This document shows, in pieces, positions 13,665 through 25,622 of a DNA stretch of 64,000 nt. Numbering within the stretch: the first letter of the stretch is position 1; each line of letters begins with the position of its first letter. The notes below the pieces were generated by a model. It saw only the letters and a program-made list of their open reading frames with translations, ran no database searches and had not been told where the DNA came from. The stretch comes from Microthyrium microscopicum (lineage: Eukaryota; Ascomycota; Dothideomycetes; Microthyriales; Microthyriaceae). The position numbers were made by a program, and so were the translations under genes. The DNA is taken from contig MU004232.1 of NCBI GenBank assembly GCA_010405405.1, positions 639,481 through 703,480 of the forward strand. Direction: 5' to 3'.

Positions 13665-15077
13665 CTAATGCTTGTAGTCCAGCCAAGGGTCATCAAGAAG
13701 CTGTTCTGCTGTCTTTCGATCTTCTGGTCTCCACTGCAATAAACCGCGCACGAAACGTAAAAACGCGGCCTTTCGCTCACCATCGAGGCTGTTCGATGAG
13801 TTTTCAAGAGTCAGGTTCTTGGGTATAGGAACACCAGCCTTCCAATGACCTAGCTAAAGTTAGCAATTATTGCCTATCAAAAGCAACTCAACATACCGTC
13901 AGTATCAAAAAACTCGCCGCTTCGAGCTCCTCTTTTAAGCAAATCCAAGGGCGGCGGACCCAGTACTGCAACAACCTCAGCAAGGTGTGCCCGCGTCTTG
14001 TACCCGCTTCCATCAGGATCGTTCCCATAAAATAAATGCTTGTCCTCGAAAATATCCCAGATCTAGAGTCGTCAGCTGCAGGACTGATTCTTGAGGTAGT
14101 CAACAAACCATGGCGCCTACGTTCCAAACATCAGCAGGATAGCTCCATTCCGTTTTCAGCATCACTTCTGGACAGCGATAAACGTTAGGCTGAGCATCAT
14201 GTTTCTGAATTTCATCTCCGCGTACTGCAGAGCCGAAATCGCTCAGTACAGTTCTTCCAAATCTCTTAGGGCGTTCGAATTTGCGTGACTGATAAACTGG
14301 CTTCTCTTGCACAAACTTTCGCGGCGACGGATGATCTAACTCTGCCTGGGTGAAAGAATCCAGTAGTGATTTGTCTGCTATCTCCACTAGGATGTTGTCG
14401 GCCTTGATATCTAAAATTCGTTAGACGACTGCGCGAGTTAAAAAGGCTGAGGGGTTTACCAGTGTGAACTATCTTGCACTCTGAGTGAAGATAGCTCAGG
14501 CCTAGAAAGATCTGAGTAAGTCCAACGCGGAGAAGATCCTCCGTAAATCTATGAGTGGGATTTCTGTTCAAAAGATCTTTGAAACTGTCCCACATGGGCT
14601 TTTGTACCAGACACTTGTGGTCTCCGCCTAGTCGTGGTATCGTAAACACATCTAGTGCAGTTCTGACATGGCTGTATCCAGGATGGAAACGGTTTGTCTT
14701 GTTTATGATCTGATAGATATTGAATTCTTCTTGGTCAACACCCCCCCGAGTGTAAATCTTCAGAGTTTTAAAATCATGGCCCCTATTGATTAGCATACAT
14801 ATATTGTTGCAGTCTAAACAAGGACTTACACTAAGTCGCGCGCTAACCATACTGTTGATGTGAGTCCAAACCCTAGCTTTCCCACCACCTGATATCGAGT
14901 GTGGAAGATGTCTCCTATATTGACTGGATAGTATCTACCAGCTTTGAACTCCTCAAATTGCTCTTCCTCGATGATCTCGTGGTCGTTGATAAGTTGGAAG
15001 CCTGTCGCAGGAAATTGTAGAGGCGTTAGAGGTCGTTTCTGCACTAAACTTCTTGCGTATTTGAAAAGGGTTTGCAT
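13665..15077 (-). CDS. SRPK-like serine/threonine protein kinase
   Basis: Five exons, 15077-14830, 14782-14460, 14410-14109, 14062-13897 and 13849-13665, give 407 residues. The start is the ATG at 15077; the frame above it has only a TTG. Kinase landmarks in order: Gly-rich loop GKLGFGLTSTVWLA, the ATP lysine in FKTLKIYTR, the catalytic loop VHTDIKADN (formed across an intron), DFGSA in place of plain DFG-Leu, VYRCPEV and WNVGAMIWDIFEDKHLFYG. The last exon supplies WRPEDRKTAEQLLDDPWL. VHTDIKADN and the short insert between kinase lobes match the small fungal SRPK-like kinases, which lack the long spacer of true SR-protein kinases. The substrate is unknown. All key catalytic residues are present. 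Confidence 0.88.
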
Positions 15078-15832
15078 CCCAATCTTTAATTGATACAATG
15101 CAAGTCTAAGATGATGAGAAGGAATCTAGGATGACAAACAGTTCAAGATGTAGTCCTCCATGTCCGGCTTGAATGAATAAGATCCCTGTCAACCATAAAG
15201 CAGCCAATCAAATATGAGCACTGAGTACGGTACAGCCTTGAAGCTCGAAAATTTCCTGCCATGATTGAGCTCAACTCGAAATTATCTATTATGCATCGAT
15301 TACGTGGTAGAGTTGGAAACTTTTCAAACCTATGGATTAAATTTCGAAATCTAACCACATGCATTTCGTCAAGTAATTGTGGGTTTTTGTCACATCAACC
15401 TTCAAACTTGACTTTGGTTCGCATACATTTGGCATTTGGTCATTAGTATGCAGAATGGTATGTATATAATATTTTCCAGATCTTGATATTCATCAGCTGA
15501 TTGTCCAAAGATCAGAATAAACCGACAGAGTATGAAATGCTACATTTCAGATGCTAGTACAAACTTGTCCCTTTGTCCCTTTCTGTACGCTTTGCATCCA
15601 ACCAGTCATTGACGACCTCGGCAAGAGCCGCAACACACCAACCCCGGATTATCAATCACATCCGCCTTAACTACAGGTACATTCTGCTAGCTTTTCTATT
15701 TTCTCCAAAGCAATCATGTAAACTGCACAATCTCAATATCACGCGAGTTCAGCCTTGTATCTCCAAAGTATATATTCACAGATTCCTGGGTCATCCAGCC
15801 AAGCGACAAGCCTTGTATGATCTGGTACCGCC
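15078..15832. promoter_or_regulatory. Divergent promoter region, kinase and MFS transporter
   Basis: 755 bp between divergent start codons. I see no recognisable operator or strong TATA element; short ORFs here have no family resemblance. Confidence 0.35.
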
Positions 15833-17709
15833 ATGTCACATCAGCCGCATGATTCCGCAGGCGAGCATGAGGCTCTGCTAAGCTCTCAACGAACTTCTAG
15901 ACCGACAGTCGAATCTCAGCATTCTTATTCAAGCTTTAGAGATGTCACCCAGCCCGAGCTCTCTTCCTCGGTTGCATCTTTGCCTTCAGTTAGTTCGGTT
16001 AGCTCAGATAATGCTTCAATATCAAAACTCAGGGGCTGGGGAATAGTAGCATCACTAGGACTTTTAATATTTCTTCAAGGTAAACATATTTCCTATGCTG
16101 ATCGCATTGACTGTCAGAAGTATCGTTCATTTACTCCTTACTAACACTATCTTAGCATCAAACATATCACTCTTAACAACAACTCAAGGCGTCATCGCTG
16201 AAGATCTCGATGCTTTCGAAGAAGCAAGCTGGTTTACATCGGCCTATCTAGTCAGTCACTGTCCCTTGACTACTTCATCATACTAATAATCCCCAGGTCG
16301 CAACAGCCAGCGTCGCTCCAGTCTCTGGCAAACTAAGTTACATCGTCACCCCGCGAATATGCATGTTCGTCTCAACCATCTTCCTCAGCCTAGGCGGACT
16401 CATCACCGGCTTCGCCCCAAGCCTCGCAGTCTTCCTGCTTGGACGAGTTGTTAGTGGAGTCGGAGCAGCTGGAGTTCTTAGTGTCGCCATCATCCTCGTA
16501 ATTCAACTCTCACCACCCAAAAAGCGCGGACTGTATACGGGAATTCTCAACACCGGCTTCACCATCGGCGTAGCCTTCGGAGCCGTAGCAGCCGGCGCGC
16601 TGCAACCACTCATCGGCTGGCGCGCCCTGTTCTGGGTGCAAACACCGCTCTCCATGCTCGCCGGCGCAGGGTTGATGCTCAGTATACCACCCACCCTTTC
16701 CGCCAACAGCACCACCAAAGACCAGCAACAAGCACCCATGCTCCAACGCCTAGCAAAAGTAGACTATCTCGGCGCCCTCCTCCTAGTCCTCAGCACAGTA
16801 TCCCTCCTCCTCGGCCTCTCCACCCCAAAGATATCCTGGGTGCCCATCATAACCTCCATCCTCGTATTATTCCCCCTCTTCCTAGCCCAAGAAATCTACC
16901 ACCATCCCGACCCCATAATTCCCATCACCGTCCTCCAATCGCGCGGCGCCCTGCTCTCCAACCTATCAACCCTAGGTTTCATGATGTCGCGCTGGTCCGT
17001 CCTCTTCTATACGCCGATTTTCGCGTCCGCAGTACGTGGATGGAGCCCCGCAACAGCAGGTTCGATATTGGTGCCGACGAACTTTGGCTTTGCGATTGGT
17101 GGATTGGCCAGTGGTGGGATACATATTCGACGGGCAGGGAGCTGGTATGTAGCGTGTTTGGTTATCTATGCGCTATTTCCGGTTACTATTTTTGCGTTGG
17201 GTTTGAGTGCGAATAAGGACACATCGACGTGGATCATTATAGCATGCACATTCTGCAACGGAGCAGTCGCTGGCGCAGCACTGAATTACGTCCTACACCA
17301 CGTACTGCATTTGGTCGTTCCGGAAGTACGCTTCATCGTCACCTCTTTACTGGCTACATTCCGGGGTTTTGCGGGTACTTTTGGATCTGCTATTGGTGGC
17401 GGAATATTCGTTCGCGTACTGCGATCTCACCTGGAGACTGGTTTCTACGAGCACGGCGTTGGCAACAAAGATCTCATCAGGCGATTACTGGGCAGTCCAA
17501 GAGCAGTGCAGGAGCTCAGTGGGGTGGAGAAAGATGTTGCAGTAGAAGCATACACAGCCGCCATTCAAACATTATTCTTCGCAGGCACGGGATTATCCAT
17601 TCTAATGCTGTTTGTGCAGGCTGGGACTGGGTGGAAGGGTCCAGTGACCGAGGAGGAACTGGAAGGCTCATTGACGGAAGAAGAGGAGCCGTATAGTGAT
17701 AATGTATGA
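15833..17709 (+). CDS. MFS transporter, 14-helix efflux/Vba-like type
   Basis: Three exons, 15833-16079, 16156-16250 and 16297-17709, give 584 residues. The first 65 residues are Ser-rich and cytosolic. The first membrane helix is split by intron 1 (GIVASLGLLIFLQ / ASNISLLTTTQGVIAEDL), and the motif VGAFEEASWFTSAYL-like entry to helix 2 is visible as FEEASWFTSAYL. GRVVSGVGAAGVLSVAIILV and GILNTGFTIGVAFG (family motif C region) are clear. Intron 2 uses donor gtcagt and has a textbook branch site (tactaat) 11 nt before its acceptor. The usual motif A loop reads GKLSYIVTPRICM and is poorly conserved, unlike the transporter at 9324, so the two are not recent copies. Confidence 0.85.
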
Positions 17710-18182
17710 TTAATTGGAGCTTCGGAATCTGTAAGATTAGAAAATATAGACTTGATCGTTTACAGTTCGTATCACAAGAGAAATATTGAAACAACATATT
17801 GAATTTTACCGCAACGTCATTATTAGGTAGCTTGACACAGAAAGTGCCTTGTTGCCCCTTATAATGCAGAATAAACCCACCCGAAATTTGTATACACAGT
17901 CCGTGAAGAATCCCCCTGATGCAATATGTACAGTTTCCACGCACACCCAGTGGAAAGACCAGAACTCAAGGACCTTAAATAACCCAGTTCTTGCCATCGT
18001 GCCAGGCTACAAGCAATCACAAACAAAAGAACTTTTAGAATCGCACTGCTAGTGCTATGCTACAATGAAGAGAAGAGGAAAAGTCGATCCAGCCAGGCGC
18101 ATGTCATATTCGCAGGTGATACTTGCAGGTCTTGCCGCAGAAATTCACGTAAACATGAGAGCCAGAATATAGGAGTTCGTAC
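17710..18182. other. Intergenic between convergent genes
   Basis: Convergent 3' flanks of the MFS and Seb1-like genes; only short random frames. Confidence 0.5.
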
Positions 18183-20579
18183 TTATCGGAGGTTGAACGG
18201 AAAGCCAGGAATCGGCGCACCGAACGTCGGCACTGCTGGTGGAGGACCGACGTGATCAGGAACATTGACGTGTTCGGCACGTTGATTGCGTGGAGGGCGT
18301 TGGTGGCCAGAGTCGTTGGCCGCGTGGTTAGCGTTACCTCCTCGTCGACCAAAGTAGTTGCCTCCGCGTCCTTGGTTACCGCCTTGACCTCGTCGATGGA
18401 TGGCTGTGAGATGGTTAGTGTGTGCTACTAGAGCGACTGGGAAGGAGGGTGGTATACCTTTGGAAGATGGACCGGCGCCGATTTCAATGTCGGGCTCTTC
18501 GACAATCATACCGGGCACTATGTTCTTGCCACCAGTGCCACCAAACTCGGCGTTGAGCATCCACTTGCGGTCAGCGTCGGTGAGGAGGTCAATGGGGATA
18601 GTGCTTTCGCCAACGTTGTAGTCAGCGCAGTGAGTTGGGCCAAAGCCAACAGCCCAGTTGACCTAGTGATGTTCAGTATTAAGTAGATTATGGCGTAGAG
18701 AGACTTACTCGTTCGAACAAGCTTCGGTACTCTGGTTCGGGAAGGTTCCAGATGGCTTGTCGAGTGGCCATGGCATCTGCGTGGGTCACCAGTTTCAAGA
18801 ATGCGTGTCGCTTCTCATGATTGACAATACAAGACTGGACTGTACCAAATTGTCGGAAGAAGGTCTTAAGATCAGTCTCGCTAGTCCTGGTAATGGTCAA
18901 TAAATGAAATAGAGTCAGGTTGGAGAAGACTTACTTTACGCCACCAACAAACAAAGTTCTACTGAGGACTAGATGGGTCAGCAAGTGATGATAGGTATAA
19001 TCTGTCCTGACTTACCTTTCACGCTACCTGGAGGAAGCTTGTTATCGAAACCAACAGGTTTGGGTGCTGAGCTGTGAGGAACGGGAGAATCTCTAGACAC
19101 GGGTTGTGGTGATCGCTGACGAAACTCATTACGGCCACCCATACCGCCACGCTGCTGTCTACCACGTCTACCACCACGATCATCTTGTCCACCACCCGGT
19201 GCATTGGGATCATAGTTGCCATACGTAGGGCTATCACGTCGGGCCGGTGGGGAATAACGATTTCGCTGTTTCCAATCTGGAGATCGGCTACGGTCACGAG
19301 CACCTGGGCCAGTATCTTGGTTACCATATCCGTGGCCGTTAAGATGACCACCGTTTGTAGGATACGCTACAGGTTGCTGTTGAGCTACTTGCGCCGGTGG
19401 ATACGTAGGCTGTTGGGCAGCAGCTTGCTGCTGAAGGGCTTGTACTACTTGCATTACGCCATCTTGTCCATATTGCTGTTGCAATTGGGCTAAGAGTTGG
19501 ATTTGCTGCATCAAGGCAGCTGGGTCCTGAACACCACCCGGAGCTTGTAAAGCTGGTAATAGAGCGGCGAGTTGACCCAACTGGCCCAATTGGGCTAGAG
19601 GGTTAGCAGCTGGTGCATTCACTGGCGCTGGAGGAGCTACAGGAGGCTGCTGCTGCGGCACAGGAACTGGGGCTTGCCGCATATGAATAGGAACTTCTTG
19701 AGGGTAGTTTGGGACAAACTGCTGAACATTCTGCGGCTGGCTAGGAGCTTGAGGTTGGGTTAGACTTGAAAAGGCAGAAAGGAAGTTAGATTGCGGAGGT
19801 TGTTGAGCCATTTGAGGCTGTGGAACGGGCTGGGGCTGTTGCGGTTGTGCCGGAGGCGCGGCGAGAGCAGCTAGCAGACTCGCGGGATCGGATGGCATAG
19901 CGGCAGGTGGTTGCGCAGCGGCATAAGCTTGGAGATTCTTAGCATCGGAATTCTTGTCAGGCAGCAGGATTGAGGTCTTACACGGCTGCTGAGCAGGATT
20001 GTTGAGTCTACGTTTGAACTCTGCGAGCATTGGAGTAGGAAAGGTTGAGCTGCTGGTCCAGATATCAAACAGCTTGAGAAGACGGTCCTACATGGATATT
20101 AGAAATCTAGCAATATACAAGATAGATGCCGATGAACAGAGCATGGAGGGCTTGTGGATGGAAGCGATTTGTATGCGCACCTTTTGTCCTTCAGGAACAA
20201 CGGGAATGAAGTCGTTCATCAATGAAGGCAGAGAATCAGTCATCTTGCGGACGCCGCCAGCATGAGATGCGCCGGTCACGACCCATTGTCTCATTATCGA
20301 GTCTATGATGTACAATACACCGAGCTTATGGGTTTCTGGATTCTTTTGGAATTGAGCAACCAAGGCACTGACAAGCTGTGGTTCAACCTGCAAAGTGTTA
20401 GGTCGGATTCCATGGTATCGAGTCCATTCGACAAGTCTTACCGTGATGTTTTGCGGATCCATGCATATTTTAGTGGCGGCTTCGACAGACTTCTTATTTA
20501 CTCCAGGTGGTTTGAGTGAGGTCAAGTTTTGGAGCATTTTCTCCAGCTCCTGCACAGCAGGATGGATTGGAATGGCCAT
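18183..20579 (-). CDS. SEB1: Seb1/Nrd1-like RNA-binding transcription termination factor
   Basis: Seven exons, 20579-20442, 20387-20181, 20087-19016, 18968-18935, 18886-18709, 18662-18458 and 18403-18183, give 684 residues. The N-terminus is a CTD-interacting domain (HPAVQELEKMLQNL ... KLGVLYIIDSIMRQWV ... LLKLFDIWTSSSTFP), which binds the Pol II C-terminal repeat. A long Gln/Pro/Ala-rich middle follows, then an Arg/Asp/Ser-rich stretch. The RRM begins RTLFVGGV and continues FFRQFGTVQSCIVNHEKRHAFLKL. After it comes NWAVGFGPTHCADYN, characteristic of Nrd1/Seb1, and an RG-rich, Asn-rich tail. The 34-nt exon 18968-18935 encodes exactly the RNP2 strand. Known role: Pol II pausing, poly(A) site choice and non-coding RNA termination. 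Strong call. Confidence 0.92.
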
Positions 20580-21649
20580 AGCTACGGTCTAGTATTACCT
20601 GAGGCTCAACAGCGTACGATGGTCAATAATATGACAGCCAGCTAGATGCTTAGAGACAGGAAATAGTATCCGACGCGATGGGGAGACTCGAGAAAAGCTA
20701 GAGTAGTAGTTGGACGAGCGAACAGCTAGAGGTCAGAGTAGAAGATAGTGTTGTGGGTTTTGTGTGTTGTAGAAGGAAGAGGACTAAGTCAAGCGAAGGG
20801 CCTTATATCTCTGCTATCAGGTACAGAGTACACAGAGGGTGAAGGATTCTAGTCAACCTTGAGAGTCTACTCGATGGGTGAAGGATGTGAAGATGTGAGG
20901 TGTTGCAGTTGGTTGTGAGATTCCAATTGACAGTGACGTGGCGAAAGCAATCTACGGGGGGAAAGAGCAACTTTCCTGGGTGGGACAGAACGAGGTGAAA
21001 GGGAGAAGCTACGACAGGCAATTACTACTGTATACGGAAAGAAGAGAGGATGTAATTAGGTGGTCGCGATGATTGTTGTGGCAGGAGCAGGAGAGAATGT
21101 GTTGGGAGTTTGAAGATGGAGTTGGAGAATCTTGCAAACGCGGAGGGAGAGGTTGCAATTTCCTGCCTCCTGATTTGGCTAGCCATTTAGGGTAGGGTTC
21201 GGCTTTTGGTCTATTCACATTCTGCTCTTTTTTCATTGGTATGGCGCTAGAACGCGGTATTTCTTTGACTAAGCTCTAGTCCATTGCATAGCGGTGGAAC
21301 AGGGGGCGGAATAGTGGAACCACACCTTGGCAAGTCTCGGACAATCAGCGGCGGCTGCTCTTTCCCTCTCTGCTGCGGCTCCTTGCAAAAGTCCGAAGGC
21401 GCTGAGGGGCTTGCGAGGCGGTCAAGGGGGTGGGCCAGCTTGCGACCAACCACTTCGAGCTGGAGCGGATTCTGAAAAAGCTTGGACCAGCTTCTTCGGA
21501 TCAAACTGGGGAACATCTTTTCTTCTTGCGCTTTTTACTCCAAAGCTCACTTCTCAATTCCTTTTACTTTTCGCCCAAATATATCCAAATCCTCTCCTCT
21601 CAATCCTTTAAACCAATTCACAATCTCTTGTCCTTTGACATTGCACATC
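20580..21649. promoter_or_regulatory. Divergent promoter region, SEB1 and citrate synthase
   Basis: 1070 bp between divergent start codons. The stretch just before the citrate synthase ATG is rich in C and T, a usual feature of leaders of strongly expressed fungal genes. No gene supported. Confidence 0.45.
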
Positions 21650-23332
21650 ATGTCATCTTCGTTGCGCCTAGCCTCATCGGCTTTGCGCTTATCTAAAGCT
21701 TCAACCGCTTCCCCATTGAGAACTGCGGCCTTCAATGGACTCCGAGCATACTCCTCGGGAAAAACCACTGTAAGCCGAGGAACTCCAATTGACCTTCACA
21801 ATTGCTAATACATTTTGTAGAGCTTGAAAGATACCTTTGCGGCCAAGATCCCCGAGAACGTTGAGAAAATCAAGAAGCTCAAGTCGTATGTCATCATACC
21901 TACCCTATCCGCAAAGCTCAATACAGCTCTAACACAATCACAAACAGAGAATATGGCGACAAGGTTCTTGGAGAAGTCACTTTGGGCCAAGTGTATGGCG
22001 GAGCTCGTGGCATTAAATCTTTAGTTTGGGAGGCAAGCATTGTGCATCAAAGAGCTATGATCAATTACTCACAATTTATAGGGTTCAGTTTTGGACTCTG
22101 AGGAAGGAATTCGTTTCCGTGGCAAGACCGTATGTCTCCAATCTTCAAGGCTCGTTCCTCTTCTAATCATCACAGATTCCCGAATGCCAGGAACTCCTTC
22201 CCAAAGCTCCAGGTGGAACAGAGCCTCTTCCAGAAGGTCTTTTCTGGCTTCTGTTGACCGGAGAAGTCCCATCCGAGCAACAAGTTCGTGATCTTTCCGC
22301 CGAGTGGGCTGCTCGTTCCGATGTCCCCAAGTTCGTTGAGGAGCTCATCGACCGATGCCCTTCAGACCTCCACCCAATGGCTCAATTCTCCATCGCTGTC
22401 ACCGCTCTTGAGCACGAGTCTGCTTTCGCCAAGGCCTACGCTCAAGGTATGCACAAGTCAAAATACTGGGAGCACACCTTTGAGGATTCAATGGACTTGA
22501 TTGCCAAGCTCCCGACCATTGCCGCCAAGATCTACCGCAATGTCTACAAAGATGGAAAGGTCGCTCCTATCCAGAAGGACAAGGATTACGGTTACAACTT
22601 GGCCAACGCTCTCGGATTTGCTGAGAACAAGGACTTTGTTGAGCTTATGCGTCTTTACCTTACCATCCACACTGATCACGAAGGTGGCAACGTCTCTGCT
22701 CACACCACTCACTTGGTTGGTAGCGCTCTTAGCTCGCCATACCTGTCCTTGTCTGCTGGTCTGAACGGTCTTGCTGGTCCTCTTCACGGATTGTATGTAT
22801 CTCCTATTTCTCATCTGCAATTTCCAAGCTAACAATCACCAGGGCCAACCAGGAAGTGCTCCGCTGGCTCGAGAAGATGAAGGAGGCCATCGGCAACGAC
22901 CTCAGCGACAAGGCCATCACCGACTACCTCTGGACCACCCTCAAAGCCGGTCAAGTCGTTCCCGGCTACGGCCACGCCGTCCTTCGCAAGACCGACCCCC
23001 GCTACGTCTCCCAGCGCGAGTTCGCCCAAAAGCATCTTCCAGACGACCCAATGTTTAAGCTCGTCAGCCAAGTCTACAAGATCGCTCCCGGCGTTCTCAC
23101 CGAGCACGGAAAGACCAAGAATCCATACCCCAATGTCGATGCCCACTCCGGTGTGCTACTCCAGTACTACGGACTCACTGAGGCAAACTACTACACTGTC
23201 CTCTTTGGTGTGTCCCGTGCGCTCGGTGTCCTCCCACAACTTATCATGGATCGCGCGTATGGCATGCCAATTGAGCGACCAAAGTCTTTCTCTACTGAGG
23301 CATATGCCAAGCTTGTTGGCGCGACTTTCTAG
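21650..23332 (+). CDS. CIT1: Citrate synthase, mitochondrial
   Basis: Six exons, 21650-21769, 21821-21885, 21948-22032, 22082-22129, 22176-22792 and 22843-23332, give 474 residues. The first 35 or so residues ([18 protein letters not shown]...AYSSG) are free of acidic residues and rich in Arg/Ser, a clear mitochondrial presequence. Catalytic residues are present: His in GPLHGLANQEV, His in [15 protein letters not shown] and Asp in NVDAHSGV. The [12 protein letters not shown] start of the mature enzyme and the ending AKLVGATF are typical. Exon 3 to exon 4 uses a GC donor (gcaagc at 22033) with a TAG acceptor; no GT donor restores the [11 protein letters not shown] block. Function: condensation of acetyl-CoA and oxaloacetate, first step of the TCA cycle. 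Confidence 0.97.
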
Positions 23333-24043
23333 ATGTGCTCTAGAAAGTTTGTTGGTTTCTGCAGGACTGTTCTCATTTACATAGGGATGGAATGCTTGGG
23401 CAATGGGTGTAAAAATTACAAGTTGTGACTTGGGAACTGTAGGCAGGACATCTTTTCAGCCGGTTGGGTTTGGCTGTAGTATATCCGTGTCTTGTTTTGC
23501 TATTAGCGTTGTGTTTGTAGTTATTGGAAACTGGTTAGACTGTATTCTTGTAGAGCTGAGCGTCAGTGTCAGTCAGTCAAAAATTCGGGGACTTGTTTTA
23601 GGAGAATTTGCTTCAGAGCACATATACAATTTCATAGCGTACACTTCCACTCCCCAGGCCCTCACAGCTCTTGATAGATGAAGTATGACGTGCTTCGTGT
23701 TTGATGCTCTGATATCATTTTTTTCAGAATAGCCAAGGCTGAATACACGATGCCTCGGCCGAACTAGGGGGCGATAGAGGGATTTTTTGCCGCGTGGGAT
23801 ATGTCCTAGGAGGTAAGTTGTACCTCGACTAGTTGAAACTTTGTGGATATTTATAAGTGCATCGGGAATTTTAGCTTTGGCATGTGTGAAACAATGTTTC
23901 ATGAATTTTGCTCAGCGAATCTGAACTGGACAACTCACTGAGATAAGCGATGTTGAAGTTGAACAGCATTGAGAACGATGGTCATCGTCGTAAGTTGATT
24001 ATTTTCTCATCATTTTCAGCGGTATGAAGAAAGTCGTACAAAT

Positions 24044-24119
24044 TCGATGGGAGGTAAAGACTTTGATGGGAAGTAGCGCACTTGATGGGAGATGGCGCAT
24101 TCATCGGGAAATGTGTACG
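24044..24119 (+). repeat. Tandem array of four 19-bp units
   Basis: Four head-to-tail units of exactly 19 bp: 24044-24062, 24063-24081, 24082-24100 and 24101-24119. The middle two read TTGATGGGAAGTAGCGCAC and TTGATGGGAGATGGCGCAT. This is the clearest tandem copy of the dispersed family. Confidence 0.8.
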
Positions 24120-24178
24120 CGGAGAAAAAATGGACGTCAAGGAGATATATTGCATTTCAAGCGAAATTTTGATTACAC

Positions 24179-24216
24179 TCGATGGGAGATATCGCACTTG
24201 ATGGAGCCTTTTAAAG
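24179..24216 (+). repeat. 19-bp unit dimer
   Basis: Two units, TCGATGGGAGATATCGCAC then TTGATGGAGCCTTTTAAAG, in direct succession 60 bp after the tetramer. Confidence 0.65.
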
Positions 24217-24412
24217 AGCGATTGACGATACTCGAAACGAAAAACAAAAATTGAGACCTGGTTGGACCAGGGAGCCGCTTGCCATCATAAAAATAAGAAG
24301 TGACGTTCACCCTCTAGTTTGCGAGTAGTTACCGAGACCAGGAGTTATATCGCTGTCAGGCTATCAGTCTATCATAATTAATTTGATCGCTGTGCTGTCT
24401 TTCGACATGAGA

Positions 24413-24450
24413 TGCGATGGTAGCCATCAAGTGCTATGGGTGCCACGTTT
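24413..24450 (+). repeat. 19-bp unit dimer
   Basis: TGCGATGGTAGCCATCAAG followed directly by TGCTATGGGTGCCACGTTT; the first is close to the family consensus. Confidence 0.7.
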
Positions 24451-24493
24451 CTCGGGTTGAGCACACAGAATGGCAGCATAAAAGTGCATTTGC

Positions 24494-25454
24494 TCAACCT
24501 TTATTCGGCGCGTTGCCATAGATGTGCGGAGCCTCGCGTTTAATCCAGTCCGTAAGTTTGGAATTTTCCACTATTTCAGCAGCCCATCGATCCGGCACTT
24601 TGACCTCCAGTATCAAGCTTAAATACGCTAATACCAATGCATCCAGACTACTCGGAGATTTGTTAGACAGGAAATACCGCTTCTTGCCGAGCAGCTCCTC
24701 TAGTGGCTCCAGAAATCTAGCGACAATCGACTCGAGTCGCATACGTTTCTGAGCCTTTGAGAGAATCTCTTTGCGATTGCCAAATCCTATCTTTTCGGTG
24801 AAGCTTGCGGAGGCCGATGCTGATGGATCCACACCCCCAGTTCGCAGGCTGATTGGCTGCATGCGTGGCTCATCGTCAATCTCGCCCAGAATAGTCGCGA
24901 GACCAAGATGTTCTGTCCGCTTCTCTGCGGCTTTTTGATGTGCTGGTGGGATAGTGTAGTTGGCGTACAGTGGGAGAAAGGCGGTGTATGCTGGTCGGGT
25001 TGTTGAGTAGTAGTTTTCGTAGGTAATAAATAGATAGAGATCCAGGAGCTGAGTTCCCAGTGTTAATACATGGGATGACCATCTAAAGGGAGTTAGTTTC
25101 CAAGCTCTGTTGGCTTTATAAACTCACTCACGCTGTGCAGTCCGCCAATTCGTCCTCGTTCATCCAAGAGTTGAGGTCCGAATGCCCATTGATCGAGTCG
25201 CAGCTCCCAACATGTTGAAAGATGTTTAATATTCCGGCAATCTCCTTTTCACAAGAACAACTCAAAACTGGAAATTGTCCATTTGGACTTTGAGACGCGT
25301 CCCAATCCGATATTATGGTCCAGTTCACTGCATTGTCCGTCGTTCGCCAGAGCAGTTGAAAGTACGCGATCGCCGCCAGACAATCAACGTTCAACGATGG
25401 AAATGGGAAACCATCTCCGCTTGGCCAGATTTTCAGATTCAGCCTCGATGTCAT
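24494..25454 (-). CDS. SAM37: Sam37/metaxin-like mitochondrial outer membrane assembly protein
   Basis: Two exons, 25454-25132 and 25082-24494, give 303 residues. The N-terminus (LNLKIWPSGDGFPFPSLNVDCLAAIAYFQL) is the thioredoxin/GST-like start of the Tom37/Sam37 family. The C-terminal half has FLEPLEELLGKKRYFL...SSLDALVLAYLSLILEVKVPD, the GST-C region shared with metaxins, and ends TDWIKREAPHIY. Role: part of the SAM complex that inserts beta-barrel proteins into the mitochondrial outer membrane. The intron (gtgagt ... ttag, 49 nt) is needed to restore ADCTAWSSHVLTLG. The predicted protein ends without a C-terminal membrane anchor and is shorter than I expect for filamentous fungi (over 400 residues), so a further 3' exon is possible, although a normal stop follows. 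It faces the gene at 25623. Confidence 0.85.
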
Positions 25455-25622
25455 AATTGTAAAAGTTGACAGATGCAAAGAAAACTTGTTGAGAAAGATC
25501 GATATCACATGATGCTGGTAAAAGTCCTTATGTCGCCCCTTCCCCTTTTGGGGCGATATAAATCGCTACCTCAGAACAACATTCAGATCCAACCTACGTC
25601 TATTGGAACAACCAACACAAGG
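25455..25622. promoter_or_regulatory. Compact bidirectional promoter with G/C hairpin
   Basis: Only 168 bp separates the divergent start codons of the Sam37 gene and the gene at 25623. It contains a 7-bp perfect inverted repeat, tcgcccc at 25533-25539 and ggggcga at 25550-25556 (10-nt loop), immediately followed by an A/T-rich gatataaatcg that could serve as a TATA-like core. Confidence 0.55.

Larger units (their letters stand above)
23333..24493. other. Intergenic, with 19-bp repeat units
   Basis: 3' flanks of the citrate synthase and Sam37 genes. The right half (24044-24450) holds three groups of the 19-bp unit described separately. No coding region supported. Confidence 0.5.

Noticed and set aside
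24044-24119. The 19-bp array as a CRISPR-like array
   Set aside because: There are no constant repeats separated by unique spacers; the units are contiguous and degenerate, and the genome is eukaryotic.
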